Assembly (NCBI GenBank): GCA_002350845.1
Contig: DEFL01000018.1
Coordinates: 1 to 25,430 of the forward strand
Reading direction: 5' to 3'
DNA: 25,430 nucleotides
From: Christensenella sp. UBA2853
Lineage (GTDB): Bacteria > Bacillota > Clostridia > Christensenellales > Aristaeellaceae
Positions 1 to 7,800 of this stretch are shown one piece after another (within the stretch, counting starts at the first letter, position 1; each line of letters opens with the position of its first letter). The translations under genes were made by a program, and so were the position numbers. A model generated the notes under the pieces. The model was not told the DNA's origin, made no database searches, and was given only the letters and a program-made list of their open reading frames with translations.

Positions 1-36
1 CTGCTATTTTTTTACAGCCCCCTGAATGCTGATGAA

Positions 37-1683
37 TTAATACATGCCGCCCATTCCGGCACCACCTGCAGCGGGAGCAGCAGGTTCGGGAGCAGGAATA
101 TCAGCAACCAGGGATTCTGTGGTGAGAACCATGGATGCGACGGAGGAAGCATTCTCAAGAGCAGAACGGGTGACCTTGGTAGGATCGATGATGCCGGCTT
201 CAACCATGTTGACATACTCGTCATGCAGAGCATCATAGCCATAATTGGTCTGCTCAGGATTCTGCTTCTTGTAGTTCTTCACGTTCTCAACGATGACGCT
301 TCCATCAACGCCGGCGTTGGCAGCGATCTGACGGATCGGCTCTTCCAGTGCGCGCAGAACGATCTGGACACCGGTCTTGGCATCGCCGGAATAGTTGTTT
401 TCAATATCCTTCACATAGGAGAGAACATTGAGCAGTGCAATTCCGCCGCCAGGCACAATGCCTTCCTCAGCAGCTGCACGGGTAGCAGCAAGAGCATCTT
501 CGATGCGCATCTTGCGCTCTTTCATTTCGACTTCGGTCGCAGCACCAACCTGGATGACAGCTACGCCGCCAGCCAGCTTGGCAAGACGCTCCTGGAGCTT
601 TTCACGATCATAATCGCTGGTGGTTTCAGCAATCTGAGCGCGGATCTGACCAACGCGGGCATCAATGCTTTCCTTGTTGCCAGCGCCGCCAACGATGGTG
701 GTGTTTTCCTTGTTGACCTTGACCTGACGGGCTTTACCCAGCATATCCAGGGTGGCTTCCTTCAGCTCGAGGCCTGTTTCGGAAGAGATCACCGTGCCGC
801 CGGTCAGAATGGCGATATCCTGCAGCATTTCCTTGCGGCGGTCGCCGAAACCGGGAGCCTTGACAGCAACGCAGGTGAAGGTGCCGCGCAGCTTGTTCAC
901 AACCAGGGTGGAGAGAGCTTCGCCCTCAACATCCTCAGCAATGATCAGCATCTTCTTGCCGGTCTGCACGACCTGCTCAAGGAGAGGCAGAACTTCCTGA
1001 ATGTTGGAAATCTTTTTGTCGGTGATCAGGATGACCGGATCATCCAGAACAGCTTCCATCTTTTCAGTGTCGGTGACCATGTATGCAGAAGCATATCCAC
1101 GGTCGAACATCATGCCTTCGGTGGTGGTCATGCCGGTGGACATGGTCTTGCTTTCTTCAACGGTGATCACGCCATCATTGCCCACGGTTTCCATAGCATC
1201 GGAAATCAGCTGGCCGATGGTTGCGTCGCCGGCAGAGTTTGCAGCGACCTGGGCGATAGCCTGCTTGGAAGAAATCGGCTGGCTCAGCTTGGCCAGACCA
1301 TTGACAGCTGCTTCAGTGGCAGCCTCAATGCCCTTGCGCAGAACCATGGGATTGGCACCTGCAGCCAGGTTGCGCAGACCTTCACGGATGATGGCCTGAG
1401 CCAGCAGGGTTGCAGTGGTGGTGCCGTCACCGGCGACATCGTTGGTCTTGGTGGAAACTTCCTTGACCAGCTGAGCACCCATGTTCTCAAAAGGATCTTC
1501 CAGTTCGATTTCCTTGGCGATGGTCACACCGTCATTGGTGATCAGGGGAGCACCGTACTTCTTGTCAAGCACAACATTGCGGCCCTTCGGTCCAAGGGTA
1601 ATTTTTACGGTATCAGCCAGGGCATTGACACCCTTTTCAAGGCTGCGGCGTGCATCTTCGCCGTATTTAATCTGCTTTGCCAT
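37..1683 (-). CDS. groEL: Chaperonin GroEL (Hsp60), complete
   Basis: A 548-residue protein, the usual GroEL length. It forms the double-ring ATP-driven folding chamber in the cytoplasm with GroES as lid. The N-terminus (MAKQIKYGEDARR), the nucleotide-binding motif DVAGDGTTTATLLA near residues 83-96, and the Gly/Met-rich tail GGAGMGGMY are all family hallmarks. A GAGAGGAG ribosome binding site precedes the ATG. It lies 19 bases behind groES on the same strand, so the two form one operon, controlled by the CIRCE element and promoter upstream of groES. Only 36 bases follow the stop before the window edge, and no complete terminator is visible there. The complementary strand carries a 506-codon open frame, which is a codon-bias shadow. 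Identification is certain. Confidence 0.99.
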   Translation of the reverse strand: MAKQIKYGEDARRSLEKGVNALADTVKITLGPKGRNVVLDKKYGAPLITNDGVTIAKEIELEDPFENMGAQLVKEVSTKTNDVAGDGTTTATLLAQAIIREGLRNLAAGANPMVLRKGIEAATEAAVNGLAKLSQPISSKQAIAQVAANSAGDATIGQLISDAMETVGNDGVITVEESKTMSTGMTTTEGMMFDRGYASAYMVTDTEKMEAVLDDPVILITDKKISNIQEVLPLLEQVVQTGKKMLIIAEDVEGEALSTLVVNKLRGTFTCVAVKAPGFGDRRKEMLQDIAILTGGTVISSETGLELKEATLDMLGKARQVKVNKENTTIVGGAGNKESIDARVGQIRAQIAETTSDYDREKLQERLAKLAGGVAVIQVGAATEVEMKERKMRIEDALAATRAAAEEGIVPGGGIALLNVLSYVKDIENNYSGDAKTGVQIVLRALEEPIRQIAANAGVDGSVIVENVKNYKKQNPEQTNYGYDALHDEYVNMVEAGIIDPTKVTRSALENASSVASMVLTTESLVADIPAPEPAAPAAGGAGMGGMY

Positions 1684-1702
1684 AATGCAAACTCCTCTCG
1701 AC

Positions 1703-1987
1703 TTATTCCACGGTTGCCAGGATATCAGACTGACGGACGATGATCAGCTCTTCGCCGTCGATTTTGACTTCGGTTCCGGCATACTTGCTGTAAATGATTT
1801 TCTGGCCAACTTTGACCTGCATGACAACTTCTTTGCCATCCACCATTCCGCCAGGGCCAACAGCGATAACTTCAGCCATCTGGGGCTTTTCTTTTGCAGC
1901 ACTTGTCAGAATCAGGCCACCCTTGGTGGTTTCTTCTGCTTCTACATTTTTGATGACTACGCGGTCACCCAAAGGTTTCACGGTCAT
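1703..1987 (-). CDS. groES: Co-chaperonin GroES (Hsp10)
   Basis: A 94-residue protein starting MTVKPLGDRVVIKN, the standard GroES opening. It caps the GroEL ring through its mobile loop (around residues 17-32, containing EAEETTKGGLIL). The open frame runs 13 codons further upstream, but GGAGGAACGATCC directly before the ATG at 1987 and the family N-terminus fix the start there. The upstream extension would cross the CIRCE operator, which ends 25 bases before this start. It is the first gene of the groES-groEL operon and divergent from mutY. Identification is certain. Confidence 0.98.
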   Translation of the reverse strand: MTVKPLGDRVVIKNVEAEETTKGGLILTSAAKEKPQMAEVIAVGPGGMVDGKEVVMQVKVGQKIIYSKYAGTEVKIDGEELIIVRQSDILATVE

Positions 1988-2012
1988 GGATCGTTCCTCC
2001 AATCTTGTCTTG

Positions 2013-2039
2013 TTAGCACTCAACAATGGTGAGTGCTAA
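2013..2039 (-). promoter_or_regulatory. CIRCE operator (HrcA binding site)
   Basis: TTAGCACTC (2013-2021), nine spacer bases, then GAGTGCTAA (2031-2039): a perfect match to the CIRCE consensus. The arms extend one more base pair (G at 2012, C at 2040). It sits between the groES promoter and the groES start, the usual position for repression by HrcA at normal temperature and release on heat shock. hrcA itself is not in the window. Confidence 0.98.
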
Positions 2040-2051
2040 CGAACAATGCTT

Positions 2052-2080
2052 ACTATACGCTATTTCGTTTACATATGCAA
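2052..2080 (-). promoter_or_regulatory. groES-groEL promoter
   Basis: Read on the minus strand: -35 TTGCAT (2080-2075), 17-base spacer, -10 TATAGT (2057-2052). The start site would fall close to the CIRCE element, so HrcA binding would block initiation. The -35 is a TTGCNN variant shared with several other promoters in this window. Confidence 0.7.
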
Positions 2081-2257
2081 ATCAAATCACTTCGATAAAA
2101 TCCGGAAAAACAGACGAAAAGTGCATAATATGTGCAAATAAAGAATGAAACATTGAATAAACTTAAAATATCTCCTGAAATCTTGAAAATATATGATTTG
2201 CGTAAAAGAAAAAGGAAGATTCTGCTAGAATGATGCACTGTGAAAGGAGGGAATGCG

Positions 2258-3292
2258 ATGGAACCTGAGAAAGTCAGAGAAGCGCTCCTTAAGTGGTATG
2301 ATCTGCACCGGCGTGTGCTTCCGTGGCGCGGAACGCATGATCCATATGAGGTCTGGGTGAGTGAAGTGATGCTCCAGCAGACGCGCACAGAAACGGTTGA
2401 ACTGTATTATGGGCGTTTTCTGGAGAAATATCCGGATGTCCGGGCCTTGGCAGAATCTGATGAACAGGATGTACTGAAACTGTGGGAAGGACTCGGATAC
2501 TATCGGCGGGCAAAAGCACTGCGGCAGGGAGCGCAGGAAGTGGAAGCATTCTATGACGGCAGGATGCCTCATACCTATGAAGAACTGCTTGCTCTGTCAG
2601 GAATCGGTGAATATACGGCCGGAGCCATCGCCTCCATCGCACTCGGAGAAGCAGTGCCGGCAGTGGACGGTAACGCGCTGCGTGTTTTTTCACGTCTGTC
2701 TGGTTTTGAAGGCAGCGTGGATACGGCACAGGGGAAGAATGCCCTCAGAAATCTCGCAAAACAGTGTCTTGATCCGATGCGGCCGGGCGATTTCAACCAG
2801 GCGGTCATGGACCTGGGAAGTGGAGTGTGTACCCCGAAGAACCCCAGATGTTCCTCCTGCCCTCTGAAAGCGTTATGCGCGTGCGGCAGTCCGGAGAAAG
2901 CTGAAAGACTTCCTATAAAAAAGGAAAAGAAAAAGCAGAACATCGAAGAATGGGATGTTCTGCTGATCAGACAGGGAAATCGTATCGCGGTTTTACAGAG
3001 AAGGGAAGAACTTCTTGCAGATCTGTGGGTTTTCCCGATGCAGAGGCATACCGGGGAAGAGCTGGTTCTGAAAGAGGGCGTGATCACCTGCAGGGAAGTG
3101 CGTATGGCGAAGCACGTCTTTACCCATAAAATATGGGAAATGCATCTATGGTGCTTGACCGTGACGCCGCAGTTTGATCTGCTGCCGGAATGGCGCATGG
3201 TCAGTATCGACCAGCTGGATGAACTGCCTTTTCCATCAGCAATGAAAGCGGCCATGCAGGAGGCGCGCAAACTGATGGAAGATGCCGGATGA
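2258..3292 (+). CDS. mutY: Adenine DNA glycosylase MutY
   Basis: A 344-residue base-excision repair enzyme that removes adenine mispaired with 8-oxoguanine. Visible parts are the catalytic Glu36 in SEVMLQQT, the helix-hairpin-helix LSGIGEYTAGA (113-123) with Asp137 in PAVDGNALRV, the 4Fe-4S ligands C191-x6-C198-x2-C201-x5-C207, and a C-terminal NUDIX-like domain that reads 8-oxoG (about 225-344). The start is ATG 2258, because AAAGGAGG (2243-2250) lies 7 bases before it. An in-frame GTG at 2240 overlaps that site and is unlikely. A good TAGAAT -10 is at 2226-2231, but I see no well-spaced -35. The gene is divergent from groES and ends immediately against the converging thioesterase gene. Confidence 0.96.
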   Translation: MEPEKVREALLKWYDLHRRVLPWRGTHDPYEVWVSEVMLQQTRTETVELYYGRFLEKYPDVRALAESDEQDVLKLWEGLGYYRRAKALRQGAQEVEAFYDGRMPHTYEELLALSGIGEYTAGAIASIALGEAVPAVDGNALRVFSRLSGFEGSVDTAQGKNALRNLAKQCLDPMRPGDFNQAVMDLGSGVCTPKNPRCSSCPLKALCACGSPEKAERLPIKKEKKKQNIEEWDVLLIRQGNRIAVLQRREELLADLWVFPMQRHTGEELVLKEGVITCREVRMAKHVFTHKIWEMHLWCLTVTPQFDLLPEWRMVSIDQLDELPFPSAMKAAMQEARKLMEDAG

Positions 3293-4039
3293 TTACCGGC
3301 GCGGCTGCAGTTCTCCGAAGATGCTGAAATGCAGGGTATCCCCTTCATATCCTGCGAAGGTGAATGCGTTCCCCTCGCGGCGCAGTTCCGTGCGGATCTG
3401 CTGGCCCGGTGTGATTTCTTTGGCGTAATCGATGACAAAGTGGGAAATGACGGAATGCTGCATTTCCTCAATGCCCAGCGCATTGCAGCACCAGTCCATA
3501 TAGCGGGCATTGTTGACATGCGTATTAGCATCCAGATCGGTGTAGACCGGAACCCGCTCGGCGATGACCGGTTCAGCGGAAAGCGGTGTGACCAGCGGAG
3601 GAAGCTTGGGAAGACACGGAGGCAGCTCCGGCGTTTCAGGAATGAGATCATTGACCGGAGAAGACGGGATGGCTTTCCGCGTCTCCAGATCCAGCAGTGC
3701 CCAGATGCTGGAGGCTTTTCCGATGGTTTCGCCCTTTTCATCTGAGATCACAAAATACCTCGGATACATGCCGTGGCGAGGACGCTTTGGGTAGGTAAGA
3801 AAGGATACGTTTTCTCCATGAACAGGATAACGATCCATGAATAATTCGATGCGCAGAGCGACCCATGCATTGTTGAGCCGGAGGAGATCATCCCTTCCGC
3901 AGCCGAGCAGATCACAGTTTTCCGATGCGGTTTCCTGCATGGCTTCCAGGAAACTGCTTGGCTTCCATGTGCTGCACAGGTCCATATTGGAAGTTTTCGT
4001 GGGAAATACCTTTGTATGGGAATGAACAGGTTCCTGCAT
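3293..4039 (-). CDS. Acyl-ACP thioesterase (FatA/FatB-like)
   Basis: A 248-residue protein of the acyl-ACP thioesterase family (double hot-dog fold), which hydrolyses acyl-ACP to free fatty acid in the cytoplasm. The signature is D-L-D-A-N-T-H-V-N-N-A-R-Y-M-D-W at 168-183, containing the Asn/His residues of the second hot-dog. The first hot-dog is represented by the WVALRIELFMDRYP region (59-72). A good ribosome binding site (AAGGAG, 8 bases before the ATG) supports the start. Its stop begins at the base after the mutY stop, so the two converge with no gap. A promoter is visible at 4085-4112. Bacterial members of this family occur mainly in Gram-positive anaerobes. Chain-length specificity cannot be read from sequence. 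Confidence 0.9.
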   Translation of the reverse strand: MQEPVHSHTKVFPTKTSNMDLCSTWKPSSFLEAMQETASENCDLLGCGRDDLLRLNNAWVALRIELFMDRYPVHGENVSFLTYPKRPRHGMYPRYFVISDEKGETIGKASSIWALLDLETRKAIPSSPVNDLIPETPELPPCLPKLPPLVTPLSAEPVIAERVPVYTDLDANTHVNNARYMDWCCNALGIEEMQHSVISHFVIDYAKEITPGQQIRTELRREGNAFTFAGYEGDTLHFSIFGELQPRR

Positions 4040-4084
4040 TGTTTACTCCTTTATGTCTGAAGAATAGAAACAAAAACAACATCT

Positions 4085-4112
4085 ATTCTATTCATTCTCA
4101 GGAGATAGTCAA
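4085..4112 (-). promoter_or_regulatory. Promoter of the acyl-ACP thioesterase gene
   Basis: Minus-strand TTGACT (4112-4107), 16-base spacer, TAGAAT (4090-4085), each box five of six to consensus. It is back to back with the cmk promoter in a 168-base divergent intergenic region. Confidence 0.6.
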
Positions 4113-4137
4113 ATCCCCCAGATGAAGAGGGAAATGA

Positions 4138-4166
4138 TTGCAAGCGGGAGAAATGAAATGTATAAT
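4138..4166 (+). promoter_or_regulatory. cmk-plsC promoter
   Basis: TTGCAA (4138-4143), 17-base spacer, consensus TATAAT (4161-4166). The expected start is near 4173, inside a perfect inverted repeat described separately. The -35 is again of the TTGCNN type. Confidence 0.75.
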
Positions 4167-4184
4167 CAATCATGATCTGATTGA
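4166..4184. promoter_or_regulatory. Inverted repeat at the cmk transcription start (candidate operator)
   Basis: TCAATCA (4166-4172), five bases, TGATTGA (4178-4184): perfect 7-base arms immediately downstream of the -10 box. That is a classical repressor position. No regulator is identified; a lipid-responsive regulator would fit plsC and the divergent thioesterase, but that is inference. Confidence 0.4.
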
Positions 4185-4207
4185 AACTTTGAGGGAGGAT
4201 CATCAAT

Positions 4208-4882
4208 ATGCCGATCAATATTGCCATGGACGGACCAGTCGGAGCAGGAAAATCAACCATCGCTGACTGTGTGGCCCGTTCACTTGGAATTCTTCATCTG
4301 GATACAGGCGCAATGTACCGTGCAGTGGGCGTTACGGCGCTGAAGCGGGGGATTGATCCCGCAGACAGGGAAAAGGTCACAGAAATGTGCAGGAACATCT
4401 CGCTGGATGTGTCCTATGAGTCGGACGGGCAGCATACCTTTGTCGACGGTGAGGATGTCACGGGCATTCTCCGCACGGAAGAAGCCAGCATGGCTGCTTC
4501 CAAAGTGGCGACCTATCCCGGCGTCCGCGCCGAAATGGTGGAAGCTCAGCAGCGCATGGCCAAGAGTCACGATATGCTTGTCGATGGAAGAGATATCGGG
4601 ACCCGCGTGCTTGCAGATGCACCGGTCAAGATTTTTCTGACGGCGTCCCCGGAAGTCCGTGCACGCAGACGGTTTCTGCAGCTGCAGGAGAAGGGGATCC
4701 ATGAAGACTATGAGAAGGTGCTCGATGACCTGATCAAGCGGGACAAACAGGATATGAGCAGAGAAACAGACCCGCTGAAAAAGGCAGAAGATGCTGTTGA
4801 GGTCGATACCTCGGAAATGACATTCCAGGAGAGTGTGGACGAGATTCTGAGGATTATCAGGGAGGCGTTTTCCGGTGTCTGA
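4208..4882 (+). CDS. cmk: Cytidylate kinase
   Basis: A 224-residue kinase that phosphorylates CMP and dCMP to the diphosphates using ATP. The Walker A motif GPVGAGKST is at 9-17, followed by the family-specific LHLDTGAMYRAV and the VDGRDIGTRVLADA motif of CMP kinases. Length is normal. GGGAGG (4193-4198) lies 9 bases before the ATG. It starts a cmk-plsC-ispH-rpsA cluster, a gene order common in Firmicutes, and overlaps plsC by 8 bases. Confidence 0.97.
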   Translation: MPINIAMDGPVGAGKSTIADCVARSLGILHLDTGAMYRAVGVTALKRGIDPADREKVTEMCRNISLDVSYESDGQHTFVDGEDVTGILRTEEASMAASKVATYPGVRAEMVEAQQRMAKSHDMLVDGRDIGTRVLADAPVKIFLTASPEVRARRRFLQLQEKGIHEDYEKVLDDLIKRDKQDMSRETDPLKKAEDAVEVDTSEMTFQESVDEILRIIREAFSGV

Positions 4883-5531
4883 GAAGAATCAGCAGGCAGA
4901 GAACACTTCGCCGAAGAGACGGACCGTGTTATACAGCATTGTCCGCGCAATTGCCTTCATCTGTTTCCATACGATTTTCCCGGTGGTTTACCATGGGAGA
5001 GAAAAGCTGCGCCAAACGGGTCCGTATATTCTGATTTCCAACCATTTTTCAAACTGGGATCCGCTTGTCAACGGCTATCCGATCAGCCAGGAAGTGATCT
5101 TTCTGGGCAAAAAGGAGCTCGTGAAAAGTCCGCTGATCAGCTGGATTTTCCATGCGGTCCGCATGATTCCCATTGACAGACACAACATGGATATGGCCGC
5201 GATGAGAAGCTGCTTCAAAGCGCTCAAAGAGAAGGAAATCCTGCTGATCTATCCGGAAGGAACGCGGCATCATGAGGGCATCATGGAGAAAACAGAGTCC
5301 GGTGTGGCCACCATTGCCCTCCGTCAGAGTGTGCCTGTTGTTCCCATGCTGATTGCCTCCAAGGTCCGTCCGTTCCATGTCACCCATGTGTATGTCGGTG
5401 ATGATATTCCGACGGAAGATATCAGAGAAGCGGGCATCAATAAGGAAACATGTCAGATGTTTATGGACCGGGTCCAGGACACATACAGGACGATGATCCG
5501 CCAGAATGAAACACGCGGACAAGTGGATTAA
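4875..5531 (+). CDS. plsC: 1-acyl-sn-glycerol-3-phosphate acyltransferase (PlsC family)
   Basis: A 218-residue membrane-associated acyltransferase that makes phosphatidic acid from lysophosphatidic acid. The catalytic H-x4-D motif is in NHFSNWD (H57, D62), and the YPEGTR motif is at 126-131. A hydrophobic segment at about 19-38 (VLYSIVRAIAFICFHTIFPV) would anchor the N-terminus in the membrane. It begins with GTG inside the end of cmk (8-base overlap), with GGAGG at 4861-4865 nine bases before, so translation is probably coupled to cmk. It is shorter than E. coli PlsC but typical of the Firmicutes form. Confidence 0.92.
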   Translation: MSEKNQQAENTSPKRRTVLYSIVRAIAFICFHTIFPVVYHGREKLRQTGPYILISNHFSNWDPLVNGYPISQEVIFLGKKELVKSPLISWIFHAVRMIPIDRHNMDMAAMRSCFKALKEKEILLIYPEGTRHHEGIMEKTESGVATIALRQSVPVVPMLIASKVRPFHVTHVYVGDDIPTEDIREAGINKETCQMFMDRVQDTYRTMIRQNETRGQVD

Positions 5532-5560
5532 AACCATCTGACAAAAGCTTTAAAAACATG

Positions 5561-5591
5561 GCAAGTCTTCAAATATTTTTTGAATGCTTGC
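5561..5591. repeat. Imperfect palindrome before ispH-rpsA
   Basis: GCAAG-TC-TTCAAA (5561-5573), five bases, TTTGAA-TG-CTTGC (5579-5591): 13-base arms with mismatches only in the central pair. The right arm runs into the -35 box of the ispH promoter. It could be an operator, or a weak terminator for cmk-plsC, although no T-run follows it. Confidence 0.4.
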
Positions 5592-5616
5592 AGGAAAGCA
5601 AAACACGGTGTAGAAT
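5588..5616 (+). promoter_or_regulatory. ispH-rpsA promoter
   Basis: TTGCAG (5588-5593), 17-base spacer, TAGAAT (5611-5616). This gives the fusion gene its own start about 25 bases before the ATG, besides any read-through from cmk-plsC. Confidence 0.65.
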
Positions 5617-5646
5617 TATATATTGGAATCGTGAAAGGAGACTGTT

Positions 5647-7692
5647 ATGCAGCTTGAAGTTGCTGCTCACGCAGGCTTCTGCATGGGTGTAAGGCGTGCA
5701 GTCAATGCCGCCTGGAATGTCGCAGAAAGCGGCAGGCCAGCCTGTACGTTGGGAGAATTGATCCACAATCCGCAAGTGGTGAAAGCTCTCGATGAACGGG
5801 GAATTCCGGCTGTCAATACTCCGGAGGAGACGGCAGGAAGGCTTGTGCTGATCCGAAGTCATGGTGTTTCACCGGACGTGCTGGAACAGTTGCGGAACGC
5901 AGGATGTGATATTCTGGATCTGACGTGCCCGTTTGTAGACCGGCTTCACCGCACAGTTGCCGAGTACTCAACAGACGGAACGCCTGTGATTCTTGTTGGC
6001 GAAAGGGATCATCCGGAAGTTCAAGGAACAGCCGGATGGGCAAAGGGACCGGTTTTCGTGGTGGCGTCCCCTGAGGATGCACAGGAACTGCCTGAAATGG
6101 AAAAGGCGCTGGCCTGTGTACAAACCACATTTCCTATGGACCGGTGGCTTGCTGTCCTTGAAGTGCTGCGCAGGAAGGTACAGCGTCTTGCTGAACAGTG
6201 TACCATCTGTTCGGCAACAGCGACTAGGCAGCAGGAAGCCGTTGAGCTGGCTTCCCGCGTAGATGCTATGGTCGTCATTGGTGGCAGGAAGAGCGCAAAC
6301 ACTCATAAGCTTTTCGAAGTGTGCAGGAGGCACTGTGCCAACACCATTCTGGTGGAGAGCGCAGCAGAGATTCCGCATGACTTTATCCAACGCGATTTCA
6401 TGACCATTGGAGTCACCGCAGGCGCTTCCACGCCGGATGACTCATTGAAGGAGGCTGTCACTATAATGACCGACATGGAAAACAAAGTGGAAGAACAGGT
6501 CCAGGAAACCGCAGCTCAGGTAGAGGAAGTCAAGGAAAACCTTGAAGAAGCAACCAAGAATGATTTCATGGCTGCTGTCGACGAAACCCTTGTTCGCATC
6601 AAGCCCGGTCAGACTGTCACGGGCACGGTTGTGCAGATCACAGATGATGAAGTCTGTGTCAACATCGGATACAAGTCCGATGGTCTGATTAAAAAGTCAG
6701 ATCTCTGCCAGGAAGATGTGAAACTGGGCGACGAGATTGAAGTCGAAGTTGTCAAAGTCAATGATGGCGAAGGCAATGTGATTCTTTCTCAGCGCAATAT
6801 CGTCAACCGCAAGGCATGGGAAGCTCTCATGGCCAAGTACGAGGCAGGCGAGTATGTCGAGGGTGTTGGCAAGGAAGCCGTCAAGGGCGGCCTGATTGCT
6901 GATGTCGGCGGCGTTCGCGCTTTCGTTCCTGCTTCTCAGATCGCTCCCCGCTATGTGGAAAAGATCGGTGATTTTGTCGGCAAGGACATGAAACTGAAGA
7001 TTATCGAGGTTGATAAGCAGAAGAAGCGCATTGTGTGCTCCCGTAAAGCTGTTATCCTTGAAGAAACCGCTGCCCGCAAGAAGGAAGCCTGGGATCGTCT
7101 CGAAGAAGGCGTTGTGATCCATGGTATCGTACGCCGTCTGACTGATTTCGGTGCGTTTGTTGATGTCGGTGGTGTTGATGGCCTTGTGCATATCACGGAC
7201 CTCAGCTGGGGACGCATCAAGCATCCGAGCGAAGTTGTCAAGCCCGGCCAGGAAGTGGATGTTCAGATCCTTTCTCTGGATCGTGAACGTGAACGCATCC
7301 AGCTCGGTCTCAAGCAGCTGACCCCCAAGCCCTGGGATCACGCTGCTGAAAAGTATCCTGTTGGTGCCATCGTTGAAGGCAAAGTCGTTCGCATCACGAC
7401 GTTCGGTGCCTTCGTCGAGCTCGAGCCCGGCCTTGACGGTCTGGTGCACATTTCTCAGTGCGCTCTGACCAAGATTGCCAAGGTTGAAGATGCCGTGACC
7501 GTCGGCGAAACCCGCCGCGTCAAGGTCCTCAATGTGGATACCGAAGCGAAGAGAATTTCTCTGAGCATCCGTCAGGTTCTGGAAGAAGAAGCTGAAGAAG
7601 TCAGCACGGATGACCTTGCTTTTGACGAGGATCAGCCTGTTGCTTCTGTCGACACTGAGGCTCCTGCAGAGGAGACGGCTCCTGAAGCCTGA
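5647..7692 (+). CDS. ispH-rpsA: IspH (HMBPP reductase) fused to ribosomal protein S1
   Basis: A 681-residue fusion. Residues 1-273 are IspH, the last MEP-pathway enzyme, reducing HMBPP to IPP and DMAPP with a 4Fe-4S cluster. Its three cysteines are C12 (GFCMGVRRAV), C94 (DLTCPFV) and C188 (TICSATATRQ), and the substrate-site residues H40, H122 and E124 (HPEVQG) are present. Residues 274-310 form an acidic, helix-prone linker. Four S1 (OB-fold) repeats follow at about 320-385, 402-467, 486-556 and 573-643, then an acidic tail. The frame is open throughout, so this is a real fusion, an arrangement known in Clostridia. AAAGGAG lies 6 bases before the ATG. Arginine codons switch from AGG/CGG in the IspH part to CGC/CGT in the S1 part, and an AAGGAGG plus ATG (6466) sits at the junction (see findings). 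Confidence 0.96.
   Translation: MQLEVAAHAGFCMGVRRAVNAAWNVAESGRPACTLGELIHNPQVVKALDERGIPAVNTPEETAGRLVLIRSHGVSPDVLEQLRNAGCDILDLTCPFVDRLHRTVAEYSTDGTPVILVGERDHPEVQGTAGWAKGPVFVVASPEDAQELPEMEKALACVQTTFPMDRWLAVLEVLRRKVQRLAEQCTICSATATRQQEAVELASRVDAMVVIGGRKSANTHKLFEVCRRHCANTILVESAAEIPHDFIQRDFMTIGVTAGASTPDDSLKEAVTIMTDMENKVEEQVQETAAQVEEVKENLEEATKNDFMAAVDETLVRIKPGQTVTGTVVQITDDEVCVNIGYKSDGLIKKSDLCQEDVKLGDEIEVEVVKVNDGEGNVILSQRNIVNRKAWEALMAKYEAGEYVEGVGKEAVKGGLIADVGGVRAFVPASQIAPRYVEKIGDFVGKDMKLKIIEVDKQKKRIVCSRKAVILEETAARKKEAWDRLEEGVVIHGIVRRLTDFGAFVDVGGVDGLVHITDLSWGRIKHPSEVVKPGQEVDVQILSLDRERERIQLGLKQLTPKPWDHAAEKYPVGAIVEGKVVRITTFGAFVELEPGLDGLVHISQCALTKIAKVEDAVTVGETRRVKVLNVDTEAKRISLSIRQVLEEEAEEVSTDDLAFDEDQPVASVDTEAPAEETAPEA
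6448..6468 (+). promoter_or_regulatory. Candidate internal ribosome binding site and start codon for free S1
   Basis: AAGGAGG (6448-6454), 11 bases, then an in-frame ATG (6466-6468, Met274 of the fusion). Initiation here would give a 408-residue protein with all four S1 domains, close to the size of stand-alone Firmicutes S1. The spacing is longer than ideal, so this is a candidate only. Confidence 0.4.
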
Positions 7693-7706
7693 TTGACAGA
7701 TCATCT

Positions 7707-7745
7707 CATATGAAAAAAGTGGCGTAATGCCACTTTTTTCATATG
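7707..7745. terminator. Strong bidirectional terminator after ispH-rpsA
   Basis: Perfect 17-base-pair stem (7707-7723 with 7729-7745) and a five-base loop. The arm contains six A, so T6 follows the GC-rich core (GTGGC/GCCAC) on either strand. It lies 14 bases after the rpsA stop. Confidence 0.92.
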
Positions 7746-7800
7746 ATCGGCCTGAAAAGCAAAACCGGTGAAGACGGAACCGCGTTGTCTGGAGGACACT

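Noticed and set aside
1..36. Possible groEL terminator
   Set aside because: Only a 4-bp stem followed by A residues on the relevant strand; the window edge cuts the region.
223..1743. 506-codon open frame antisense to groEL
   Set aside because: groEL avoids TTA, CTA and TCA codons, whose complements are stops, so the opposite frame stays open. The predicted protein has no recognisable domain.
2198..2231. mutY promoter TTGCGT ... TAGAAT
   Set aside because: The spacer is 22 bases, too long; only the -10 element looks credible.
7746..7800. TPP riboswitch before thiN
   Set aside because: The gap is only 55 bases and lacks the conserved THI-box sequences.
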